A DNA stretch of 64,000 nt. It comes from Zingiber officinale (Eukaryota; Streptophyta; Magnoliopsida; Zingiberales; Zingiberaceae). The number at the start of each line of letters is the position of its first letter. The stretch's first letter is position 1. The notes under the pieces were generated by a model that worked only from the letters and a program-made list of their open reading frames with translations, had not been told where the DNA came from and did not search any database. This document shows positions 33,640 through 43,625 of this stretch, one piece after another. The stretch lies in the NCBI RefSeq assembly GCF_018446385.1, contig NC_055996.1, forward strand, positions 131,612,532 through 131,676,531, read 5' to 3'. The position numbers were made by a program, and so were the translations under genes.

Positions 33640-34690
33640 CTTCCTATCTTTCATTGTGACTCACTTCATCGTTAGAAGTTGACTGAATTCACGATCCACT
33701 TCATTAATTAATCTCTCATCTGGATCCACCCCCATTAAACAATTATGAAGAATACAACATGCTAAGAAAATATCTGTACGAATATCAACTTCATAATGAG
33801 GTTCTGTTCCACTAGCAATAATTGGAAATCTTTTTTAAAACCCCAAAAGCTCTCTCGATTGCACCGCGAAGAGTTGTATGTCGGAGATTGAATAACTCTT
33901 TTGCATTTGTAGGGCCACATCTCGAATATTCTTTCAAATGATAACGAATTCCTCGATAAGGGGTAATCAAGTCCCTCTTCAACATAAACCCAGAGTCAAC
34001 TAAATAATATTTACCTACCATCAAATTAAAGGTATAAGTTAGTCATATTTACTTTCAAATATTATCTACTAATAAGCATTAATTGTAAACTATATACCAT
34101 GAGGAATTATCAATTTATCACGTCTAGATAGGCATTTTTTATGATTCGAGAATCAGATGCAGTTCCTTCCCATCCGGCTAGGAGATATATGAACTTCAAA
34201 TCAGAGGAGCATCAAACCAACACATTGGTAGTTGGTCAATCCATTCTTCCTCTATATCGAGGTGTATCTACATCAGATACCTTAACACGTATATGAGTTC
34301 CATCTAATGCACCAACATAATCCTGCAATTAAGAGACAATCACATATGTGGCTACAAAGTATATTACAAAACTTTTGAAGTTCAAAATGATAAAAAAAAA
34401 TACCTTAAAGTAAGGATAGAATATGTTGCTACTCTCTATATGAGGAGGAATTTCAGATCCATCTGGTTGCTTTATAAATTCAGCATGAAGGTACTAGTAG
34501 TCATTGTACTTCGACGAAAGAAAAAACTCAATTCTCATTTTTTGACATCATGACCGCGCAAATATAAAAATTTAGCAACCTTTTCTTCAACACTTGAATT
34601 CTTATTGCCTTTTACCCTATTGTTGTGTTTTCATATTTCACACAAGCGTCTAAAACCATCTAAATTCACCATGAGAATACTATGACATGT
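33640..34690 (-). pseudogene. PIF/Harbinger DDE transposase
   Basis: Minus strand. The N-terminal MVNLDGFRRLCEI (about 34672) is the start of the helical region. First catalytic Asp in DYVGALDGTHIRV (34270-34322), second Asp in LAGWEGTASDSRI (34140-34200). After a probable intron (about 34025-34110) comes the open stretch 33812-34024, YYLVDSGFMLKRDLITPYRG ... NAKELFNLRHTTLRGAIERA, with the catalytic Glu in [12 protein letters not shown] one-base deletion in an A-run at about 33832 then shifts the frame; the natural continuation [20 protein letters not shown] is still readable. Otherwise well preserved. Confidence 0.87.
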
Positions 34691-35178
34691 GTCGCTAGAA
34701 ATCATAAGATTGTGCAACAAAATACGCCGAACATTATCTTTTTGCTCATTACTCTCCGGCAAACCCTTATCTACATATTTTCTCATATCCTTCAAAATCA
34801 TCCAAAACCCAACTATACAATTCCTATTTATAAAAATTTCATCATCCGATCTGAACTACCATCATTCTCATCATAATAATCATTAATATTTTGATCATCT
34901 TCTTCACCACTATCCCACTCCATCTTATTAAACCTGTACACAGAATAATAATAATATAGATTGCTGTAAAAAAAAATTCAAAGTGCTAAATTATTGTAAA
35001 ATAAAAATTAATGACACCTTATAAAATTTTTAAAAAGCTTCCTTTGCATAATCGTGACACCAAGATTACATTCAATCAGATTTTTTTTTTAAAAAAAAAA
35101 ACCTTCTTTTACATAATCATGACTCTTGCATTCAAAGATCAAGACTTTTTTTGGATGAACTTTATCTTATGTGGGAAT

Positions 35179-35387
35179 TAGTTCAGATCCTCTGTCCCCA
35201 TTTCTCTCTATCCCTATGTCCCACTGTTGATCGGACGGATCAGATTACATCTCAATGCATCATGGCATCTTTAAGATGTGTGCAGTATCCTCGTGATGTG
35301 CAAGGCATCTTTGAGATGTAATCTGGTCCGTCAGATCGGCAGTGGGACACGGGGACAGAAAAAAATGGGGACAGAGGATCCGAACTG
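35179..35387. mobile_element. 209 bp Mutator-like MITE
   Basis: Terminal inverted repeats built on GATCCTCTGTCCCCATTT (one mismatch, plus extra T/A), continuing inward through CCCACTG...GATCGGACGGAT...CAGATTACATCTCAA, so almost the whole element folds back. A perfect 9 bp TSD TGTGGGAAT (35170-35178 and 35388-35396) is the Mutator hallmark. No coding capacity. Inserted in the non-coding side of the Harbinger element. Confidence 0.9.
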
Positions 35388-36279
35388 TGTGGGAATATTT
35401 AATATTTGCACTTTTGGTAAACCTAAAATATATCCATGCTTGTTTCAAAAATAACTCGGAAAGCATTCGTTGCCGATAACGAAGAATGTTGAATGTGGCA
35501 TAAAAAAAAATTAAGAAGTGACATTCGTTGGCTGAATGGATGAATAATGATGAATGTTGTAAGAAATCAAACAAAAAGTTAAGAAGGGGGAAGCATGTTA
35601 CCAGTATCACAGAACTCCGCCGTAGAACAGAGGACACAGTCACACGTTGCCGAGGGAAGACAGGAGACTGCCGAAGAAAGACAAGATGCTGCTACAAGTT
35701 GCCGAGGAAAGATAGAAACACTGTCGAGGGAGGAAAGATCGTAGTTGTTGCCGCAGATGGGTGATACACAAAGGCTGCTTCAAACGGAGAAAATGAGTTG
35801 GGGGAAGAGAAATGAAGAGTCATATATAAGTGTGTAATTTTGTCAAGAAGAGATGGTACATGCGTCATATGGTTTTCCATCCTTTGGTTTTCGCCCGATT
35901 TGGCGGTGATCGTTTTTTGCTTCAAATTCAACCATCGATGGATTGTGTTTTCTTTTCCTCCTAAAAATTTAATGAAGTAAACGGTGCAAAGTTTTCCATC
36001 GTGAAATTTTTTTCCTAATTTTTTATTTCCGCTTCCGCATGTAAACAGACTATAAAGGAACTAATTAACATTCATTTAGAGTCCTCATTTCTTATCCGAC
36101 TTATCATGCGCGCTCCTGCGGGTCAACCCAAAAATCAATTTTTACTTTTGACTAATATTAATATTACTATACATAAAAAATATTTTAATTTTTAAAATAA
36201 AATTTAATTTAATTCTAGAAATTTATTAAATCTTAAATTAAGATCAATCTCAATCATTTAAAATTCTGGAGCGTTAGTT

Positions 36280-36760
36280 CGGTCGGGCGAAAACAAACTA
36301 TGGAAATCTGTCACCACGCTGAGGAATAACCGAGTTCGGTCGAGCGGAGGAGTACTTAGCTGAGCAACTAACTCGCTCAGCTCAGCAGATGGATCGCTGA
36401 CGCATTCTTCGGGGAGATAGTACCGCTGACACAAGACATAGTTAATGGGTGAATCGTACGACAGAAGTTTCTACTGTTTTGTCAGGGATATGCATGTCAA
36501 GTTAAGGTATGGTGTCAGAGATACTTTCTTGACATGTCCTTTCATAGGATAAATTGGAGAACATGTCCACGTCTCGAAAGAAATGCGCACATCACGATAC
36601 TATATAAAGGGGGTCTATACATCGGTGGAAGTACGCATTATTCACTGTTTGTGCTTGTGCTACTGTTATTTCGTCTTCTTCTTTTTACTGGTGACTAATT
36701 TAAATGTCGGAGGACCAACACTAATGTCCTTTCCATGAGTCAACATTAATATTTCTTGTG
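36280..36760 (+). mobile_element. Tat-type LTR remnant in duplication copy 2
   Basis: Counterpart of 28230-28740, lacking the first ~270 bp: GCGTTAGTTCGGTCGGGCG, TTTCTACTGTTTTGTCAGGG, TATATAAAGGGGG promoter box (36600-36612), and TAAATGTCGGAGGACCAACA. No primer site follows. Confidence 0.75.
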
Positions 36761-36905
36761 TTTATAGAGTGAAATGAGATGTACATTCAATCAACATAAT
36801 AATTACATCCTAACGAATTATGTTCACAATTTTGAGATAAGATGATATCTGAATTTAAAAACTTCTTAAATTTGACATTTTTTACATCGACTCGATTGAG
36901 TTGAC

Positions 36906-37383
36906 AATTTAAATTTATTTTTCCCGTACACTTATCGGACACGAGAATCGGACTGATAAAATTTCCCCATGATATATACCAAACAAAAAAGCTATAGATA
37001 TTCATTGCGTGTGAAAAAGTGGAGCTCGAATGACTCCTTTTAACCTGCGAGTATAAGGAAACAAGTTAAAGGGTGCCAAGGCCACTTTATTAAAGCTTTA
37101 AAAGGTAGCGGTAATAATTAGAAAGAAAATTAAAGGATGATGTTTTTAAAGCTTCCTCCGTTTTTTGATCTGCCAAAAGAATGATCTTTCTTCTCTTGAT
37201 TGTACGCAACTCAACTTTGTATTTTTTTTCAATAAAAAAAAACTTGACTGAAACAATTTACTTTCCTGATTTTTTTCCAAAAATTTCTTAAATAATTTTT
37301 ATAAATATTTTCCAGAATAAATCAGTCAAACTCAGATTTCTTGTCGTTCTTTTTTTTTTTAAAAAAAAATTAAAGGCCCAAAA
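36906..37383. other. Upstream region of the 37384 gene
   Basis: AT-rich sequence between the duplication end and the ATG at 37384, with long T/A runs at 37345-37372. Candidate core signals are weak: TATTAAAGCTTTAAAAGG (37089-37106) could be a TATA-like region. Nothing else recognised. Confidence 0.45.
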
Positions 37384-38085
37384 ATGCCCCACTCCCTCTT
37401 TAAAATTCCCACCATTTCTGATCTTCCCGCAATGCTATCGAACCAGACGATGCGGCTGCTCGTTGGCTACGATCCGTTGGATTCGGATCTTAGAAAATTG
37501 GACGGAGACGATGTGTCCTCCCTCTCCCTCTCTTTCAGGGAGATCGCCCTTGACGTCCGCGGTAGAGCCGACGGCGGTGAGGTTCAGGTCCACGACGGAG
37601 TGATCACCTCTCCTCCGGACGATTCCTTTCAATTCTTGTGTGCCGCTGGCGATAACTGTTTGGCCGATGACGTCTTCCTCGGCTGGAAGCTCATCTCTCT
37701 CGACCCTCGCCCGCTGCTGCCTTGGAAGCCCCTCGCGGAGCCGGAGCATTGCCGTCCCCAATCAGGCATCGCTGCGGAGCACCGGAGGATGAGTCGGCGT
37801 TCATCGGAGAAGATCAGGAAAGCCTCGTCTCCGGAGAAGCTGCCGCCGAGATGGTTTCTGTTGGCGGCGGGGCCGACGAGGGTCTCTGCGGCGATGCGGA
37901 TGGAGGAGCTTAGGAGCCGGAAGAGGAGGCAGAGGGCGGAGGCGGCGGAGAATACCGATCGCTGGAGGAGAGGGTCGTGGAGGGTGATCCGGTCGCTGAG
38001 CTGCAACGCGGCGGAGACCACGGCCGTAGCCCCGCCGGCGCTTCAGCTCGCGTCGCACGTGCGGCGTCTGAATGCCGCTCGCTAG
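37384..38085 (+). CDS. Hypothetical single-exon protein, 233 aa
   Basis: An open frame of 234 codons in a sharply GC-rich island, ATG at 37384, TAG at 38083. An alternative ATG at 37432 (MLSNQTMRLLVGYDP) would give 217 aa. The N-terminal half is acidic (SDLRKLDGDDVSSLSL, DGVITSPPDDSFQFL); the C-terminal half is strongly basic (MSRRSSEKIRKASSPEKLPP, MEELRSRKRRQRAEA, DRWRRGSWRVIRSLSC). PPRWFLLAAGPTRVSAAMRM recalls small plant proteins of unknown function with a W-x-LL core followed by MEDIRSRQ-like text, but I cannot name a family. No signal peptide or membrane span. Tail to tail with the GLR gene, 347 bp away. Competing antisense ORFs in the same GC-rich DNA make the call moderate. Confidence 0.62.
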   Translation: MPHSLFKIPTISDLPAMLSNQTMRLLVGYDPLDSDLRKLDGDDVSSLSLSFREIALDVRGRADGGEVQVHDGVITSPPDDSFQFLCAAGDNCLADDVFLGWKLISLDPRPLLPWKPLAEPEHCRPQSGIAAEHRRMSRRSSEKIRKASSPEKLPPRWFLLAAGPTRVSAAMRMEELRSRKRRQRAEAAENTDRWRRGSWRVIRSLSCNAAETTAVAPPALQLASHVRRLNAAR

Positions 38086-38432
38086 ATTCGATTCAACATC
38101 ACGGTCCAGATTGAACCGGTTCCGCCCGGTCCAGACCGATCAGAGCATTCTCCGCGAGTAGATTTGATTCACTCGCGTTTTTGTCCCTCTTGACTCTGAT
38201 GGGAACTCTCTAAATTTAAACTCAATGGAATTATTCGTTGAGCTGGTCGACAATCTCGATGGAATGCTGAACAAGAACTGCGAGACATTTCTGAATATTT
38301 GATTTAAAACTTTAAATTCATTAATTGACCAAAATAAAATTTAATAAACGCCACAAGACTAGTTATTTCTGAATTTCTCTGCGTATTTGCCTTCTTCGTG
38401 TCAGTTTTTTTGCCTCTGTCAATGTCGGAAGA

Positions 38433-41400
38433 TCATCTTGCTTCCCTGCTCTCTGCCATTGGGCTATTTAGCTCCGAAGAGGACGCTCCCTCCTCTCCTG
38501 AAGCAGCGCTGAACAGCGAGTGATTCGATATGCTCTCCGGACTCTGTGAGCCAGTCGCCGGAATTTGATCACCGCCTAAAGCGCCGTTCTCATCCCTCTT
38601 CGACGTAGGACAAGATGGAGTTTCTTCCACGTCGTGATAGTGCTTCAGTAAGGCAACCGTCTTCCTCCACAAAGTGGTCTCCGTCGAAGCCGCTTCCTGC
38701 AGCCCATTTCGCTCAACGTAGATGAATCTGGCCAGGAAGATGATCAAAGCCGCCGCCGAGACGAGGCCGGTGATGACGAAGAGGCCGGCAAAGTCATGGA
38801 GCGCTAAGCTCGACGAGCTTCTGTCGCTGCTTTTGCTTGTGGAGTTCTTCGGAAAGCCAAACCATTTCGACTCGATGAGTGCCAGCTCTCTGGCCTCTGT
38901 CGCGTTCAGTATCGCCCTCGATATGTCCGGGACAAGCGGCGAGCCTTGAGGGAACACCTGTTGAGCAAATGGCCGATCAGTTCTTAACTTCCGGAAATCC
39001 ATCTCTAATTCTGGGTGTAGAAAGCTTACGAAGCCGAAGCCATCGGTCTTGTAGGTTGGGCCGACCATGGTGAAATCATCGGGGTGTTGGTACAGGAAGA
39101 GCTTTAGGTAAGGTATCTCGTCGAACACCGCGTCGACGCCTCCCCTGGCGCTGCCTTTCGCCAAGGCCTCCGCGAACTGATCGGATGTGCTGTAGTTCCT
39201 CAGCTTGCTCGCGTGGATTCCCATCCTCTCCAGCATCCCGACCACGTAGGAGCCGTCCTGGTGGCCAACGAACGCACCGGTGGCTAGCAACTGGTCCACG
39301 TTCGTCACCGTCGGTTGCAACTGCCGCACAGTGAGCGTCGACGTCAGGCTCGCCGTATAGCTCGACGTCAGTACCAGTACCACGAACGAGAAGACGATCA
39401 CCGCGAACCTCGACAGGTTGCTCGTCAACTTCTCCGCTGAATCAATATCGTAAACAGTTGATGGACACCCAATTAGTGAAAAAAGGGAGGTAAAAGAAGC
39501 TTTTTTACCGTGTGCGAAGAAGGCAATAGAGAAAACGTAGTAGAAGACGGTGCCCAGTTGCTGGAACGGCGTGCCGGGAAACTCGTTGTTGCGGCGCTCG
39601 ATCATCCACAGCATGAATCCGGTGAGCACGAATACGGCGAAGATAGCCCACCAGAGGTCGGGAGTCAACGGCTGCAAGAAGATCCACATGCCGGTGCTAT
39701 TGTTCTTCTCCACCGACACCACCATCGACACCCCCGATTCTGCGTACGGCATCGTGAAGTCGACGAAATGAGTTCGATTGGCGAGGATGGTGGTGTCGCC
39801 GACCACCGCGTCAAAATTCTGTCCAACGAGAAGATTGAACAATTTGACACCGAATTGGGGGTTATATTGCAGCGGAGACCAACCTTAGAGTAGACTTGGT
39901 AGACCAAATTGTCGTAGGATTCGTCGGAATTCACCGCCGGGATGTAGTCGAAGGCGACAGGATAGGGAAGCCGATGCATGACCGCCTCGAACACGTCAAT
40001 GCAGTAGCCAGAGACGTGGGTTCGATTGGTGGTCGGATCGGTCTCCACCTTGACGAACTGGTCGAAACCGTGCTTCAACGGGACGCCAATTCGGAGCCTC
40101 TTGCCGTTTGTCGGGATTTCCCAGCCTCTCGGGACATCGGTCTGGCTGCCTGGCCAGACCACGGAATTTAGGACATCGGTGTCGTTGGTGGAGTTTAGCT
40201 GCTGCTTTAGGGTTCCGCCTTCCTCCGGCGTCCAGAACCCAATGGTGATTAGCTTTCCACCGTCGACATTGACTATCTCCAACGCCGACGGCTGGAGTTG
40301 ACCGTCAACAAGCAGGAAATCGCCCGTCAGCCCTTGGAACCGAGTGTGGAGAATAGCGTGCAGAAGTGCTTCCCCTGTTTTGCTGACGCCGAGGCGCCCC
40401 AAATCGGTTGAGGCGTTTCCGGATTGCGCGGTGCGGTCAATGGACGAGCGCATCAAGGACGGATCCAGCTTCTTCGCCGCCGTCGCCACCGCCCACACCG
40501 TGTCGTACGCCCTCAGTTGAATCATTGATGGATTGGCGACCTGCGCTGCTGGATAGTCTCTCTGAAACCGCCATCGGAAGCGGTTCGTGAAGTTGAGTAC
40601 TTCCTTGGACCGGTTCACGTACGAGCGGACGCCGATGATGCCGCTCATGGGCATTTTGTCTACCATTTCGAGAACGTCGGAGATGCCGCCGGTGGCGATC
40701 CACACGTATCCTGCAGTCATCATGCCTAGCTCCGTCGCCAGTCGAAATATGCGGATTCCCAGGTCAGGCAGCGCGTGGACGACAAAGACCCGCGCGGGCA
40801 TATCCTTGAGGCGGCGCAGTTCGCGGTCGAGGTCATCATCGGAGGCAGCGGCGGGGATGACAGCGCGGTAGGGAACGCGGACGTAGGCATCCTGCAGGGC
40901 GTCGATGAGGGAGGGAACGACGCCGGTGCCGTACTCTGAGTCGGTGTAGACGAGGACGACTTGGCGCCAGGCGAAGTGTCGGACGAGGGCGGCGATGGCG
41001 GGGACCTGCACCGAGTCGCTGGGGGTTGCGCGGACGAAGAATGGGGAGCGAAGGGCGGGGCTAGTGGCCGAGAATGCGACGACGGGCACTCGAGCGCGGT
41101 CGCCGAGGTGGACGACGAAGGCAGCCTCGGTGGACGTCAGTGGGCCGACGATGCAAGACACGTGAACGTTCTTCATCAAGTCAACCGCTGCAGGTGATTC
41201 ATCACCATCATTTGTGCGTTAGATCGAGCACTGTAAAATCAAAACAAGTTTACCTGCAGGTGATTCACCATTCTTAATTACCTGCTTCTGCTGCTCCAAC
41301 CGCGCTTGCCTTTGAATCCCTGAGATGAAGAACCACCCTCGTCTTGTTATCCCCATGGGCAGCATAGAAATCGTCGAGTGCCATGGAAATGCTGGTCCAG

Positions 41401-41594
41401 CTCCTCTTCCCTGTTAGGCTCTCCAGGTCAAGTATCACGCCGACGTCGACCGGCCGCGCCGTCGCCAAATCCTGGGCCAAAACTACACGACGCCGGCAGG
41501 AGAAAAAGCTGAAGAATAGTGCAGAACAAGAGATATAAAAGAGAAGGAAACCGAGCCGCTTCTCCATCGAAGCCCACTGCGCCATTCTACCCAT
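38433..41594 (-). CDS. GLR: Glutamate receptor-like channel (GLR), clade 2-like, 4 exons
   Basis: Ligand-gated cation channel of the plasma or an internal membrane. Exons on the minus strand: 41594-41282, 41187-39884, 39818-39509, 39436-38433; introns of 94, 65 and 72 bp, all GT-AG. The joined length is 2931 nt, exactly 976 codons plus stop. The N-terminus has a hydrophobic signal (LGFLLFYISCSALFFSFF) and the ANF-type domain starting PVDVGVILDLESLTGKRSW. Ligand core: LRIGVPLKHGFDQFVKV ... PYAESGVSMVV and, on the S2 side, FVGHQDGSYVVGML and AVFDEIPYLKLFLYQ. M1 is near residues 593-613, pore helix LGTVFYYVFSIAFF near 626-640, M3 near 649-680 with SYTASLTSTLTVRQLQP, M4 near 860-882, then a ~90-residue Ser-rich tail. 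Start could instead be Met10 (41567). All domains present and no stop: likely functional. GC-rich codon use fits monocot genes. Confidence 0.95.
41188..41281 (-). other. GLR intron 1 with a 14 bp direct repeat carrying the acceptor
   Basis: CTGCAGGTGATTCA occurs at 41188-41201 and again at 41254-41267 (66 bp apart). On the minus strand each gives TGAATCACCTGCAG, so the true acceptor (before 41187) has a duplicate upstream. Using the upstream copy would keep the frame for 11 codons and then hit TAA. A TTTTACAG lies between them. Confidence 0.8.
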
Positions 41595-42099
41595 CCATCC
41601 TTACAAGCAGAGGAAGAAGATTAGGTGACGGATTCCCTGAAGAGGAGCTGCGAGTCACGGTCGTCGCTGGCCTGACTTGGATAAACAAAGACGGACCTTG
41701 GGTCGAAGGAATCCGATCCTCCGCTGCGAGAGTTGACCGTAAAATTGACAGGGTTTATCGAGAAGTGAGGGGTTGACTATAAGATGGTGAGCAGTTTTAT
41801 TGTGACCGGGGTTGTTCGTGGACGAGTCGCTTGCCGTTAACGCGTGGAGCGGAATGGGGACCGTTGTAACTACGACGAATCTTTAATTGAACCGCTCGTG
41901 AAATTATTGGTTCAGGAAAATCGCTGGCACTGTCCTAGTGTGACTGTGATGGCGGATAGAATAGGACGCAAGTGTTAATGAAGTCTGTCCATATAATTAT
42001 GCGGGGTGACATTTGGCCTGATCCATTCCGGTCAAATTTGCATCACGGTTTGCCTAATCTAGTACGTCAATTTCAATATGCTCAAATGCAAAATTAATT
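41595..42099. promoter_or_regulatory. 5' flank of GLR
   Basis: About 500 bp with no ORF supported on either strand. It should hold the GLR promoter and 5' UTR, transcribed leftwards. I find no clear TATA box close to the start on the minus strand. Confidence 0.4.
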
Positions 42100-42495
42100 T
42101 GACTTTTTTTATTGAACTATATAGATAAATTTTTAAAATTATTAAATCATGTATAACGATTTAAAAATTTTTATATTATATATTTATTTTTTATTTTATC
42201 TCTATCTGTCTACTGTTTTTTAATTAATTGAATCTATTTTACTATGTATTAAAATTTTAAATAAATCAATCGATTGATTTATTTTTTTAATAAAAATTAA
42301 TTTTAGATAAAATAATAATATTAAATTAATATAAAACTAATTTTTATATATTCAACTATCTCCTGATTATATTCAAGTCAATTTGACTTATATATTCGAC
42401 TATCTCTTAATTATATTCAAGTCAATTTGACTTAAAATATTAAGAACAATGATTTTTTTAACATAAATATATTTAAAAATTTTAATTTATTATTC

Positions 42496-42766
42496 AAAAA
42501 ATTATTGCTCAAAATATATTGGGTCAAATTAAGGGTTGAGAGCATGGATATAATTAAAAGAGGTAGACGAACACAAAAAAAATTAATTTCATGTCAATCT
42601 GAGTTCATTTGATTCATCAGTCGATTTTAGGTAAAATCGACTGATGAACCAAATGAACTCAGATTGACATGAAACTAATTTTTTTTTGTGTTTGTCTACC
42701 TCTTTTAATTATATCCATGCTCTCAACCCTCAATTTGACCCAATATATTTTGAGCAATAATTTTTT
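42496..42766. repeat. Near-perfect ~270 bp palindrome
   Basis: Centre at AGGT (42629-42632), arms of about 133 bp: left TTATTGCTCAAAATATATT ... AGTCGATTTT, right AAAATCGACT ... AATATATTTTGAGCAATAA. Only a few mismatches. It is one forward and one inverted unit of the surrounding cluster joined head to head. Confidence 0.92.
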
Positions 42767-43625
42767 TTATATAAATATATTTAAAAAATTCAATCAGTGT
42801 TCAAAAAAATCCGATCGATGGACCAAACGATTTCAGATTGACATGAAACTATATATTATGTGTTCGGCTAGTACTCCTATTTATATTCATGCCTTTAAAT
42901 CTCAAGTTGACCAAATATATTGAGAGCAATGATTTTTTTTAACACGAATATATTTAAAAAATTCAATGAGTGTTGAAAAAATCTGGCTGATGGACTAAAC
43001 AACTTCTAATTGACATGAAATTAGATCTTATGTGTTCAGTCAGTGCTCCTGATTATATTTATGCTCTCAAACATTAATTTGATCTAATATATTGAGAGCA
43101 ATGATTTTTTAAAATATATTTAAAAATTTTAATTTATGTTCAAAAACCATTACTCTCAATATATTAAGTTAAATTGATGTTTGAGAGCATGAATATAATT
43201 AGGAGAGAAAGACGAACACATAAAAACTAATTTCATATAAATCTGAGGTCATTTAGTCCATCAACCGATACATGCCAAAAATGGTTGATGGACCAAGTGA
43301 CATGAAACTAGTTCATATATGTTTATCTACCTCTCCTGATTATATTTATGCTCTCAAACGTCAATTTGACTCAATATAGAGAGCAATAATTTTTGAACAT
43401 GAGAATATTTTAAAAATTTAATTCATGTTCAAAAGATTATTGCTTTTAATATACTGTGTCAAATTGATGTTTGAGAGTATAGATATAATTAGGAGAACTA
43501 GCTGAACATATAAGATTTATTTTCATGTCAACCCGATGTCGTTTGGTCCATTAGTCGTACTCAAAACTGGCTGATAGACCAAATGACCTCGGATTTACAT
43601 GAAACTAGTTACTGTATGTTTGTAT

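Larger units (their letters stand above)
31351..36052 (-). mobile_element. PIF/Harbinger DNA transposon with both genes, decayed
   Basis: 4702 bp. Comparison with the unoccupied paralogous site (27731-27737, ACTTGAAGG) gives exact borders: TSD TAA at 31348-31350 and 36053-36055, and TIRs TACTCTGTTTA / TAAACAGACTA with one mismatch (CTCTGTTTA against GTCTGTTTA). It contains, on the minus strand, a Myb/SANT-like ORF (32198-33250) and a DDE transposase (33640-34680), the standard two-gene set of this superfamily. A 160 bp tandem duplication and a Mutator-like MITE lie inside. Confidence 0.92.
28867..36905 (+). repeat. Tandem segmental duplication, copy 2
   Basis: A head-to-tail repeat of 24437-28866, interrupted only by the 4.7 kb PIF/Harbinger element. 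Homology resumes right after it (36056, GGAACTAATTAACATTCAT, like 27736) and runs to about 36905 (TTTACATCGACTCGATTGAG). Small indels and substitutions are frequent, so the duplication is not recent. Confidence 0.86.

Noticed and set aside
35528..35764. Plus-strand ORF of 78 codons in the Harbinger element
   Set aside because: Low-complexity Arg/Lys/Thr text in the non-coding side of the transposon, on the strand opposite to both its genes.
37435..38058. Minus-strand ORFs (108, 130 and 85 codons) opposite the 37384 gene
   Set aside because: The plus frame is longer, starts and ends within the GC island and has a coherent charge pattern. The antisense frames break each other; I cannot exclude them fully.
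39505..41277. Plus-strand ORFs opposite the GLR gene
   Set aside because: Antisense shadows of GC-rich GLR exons.
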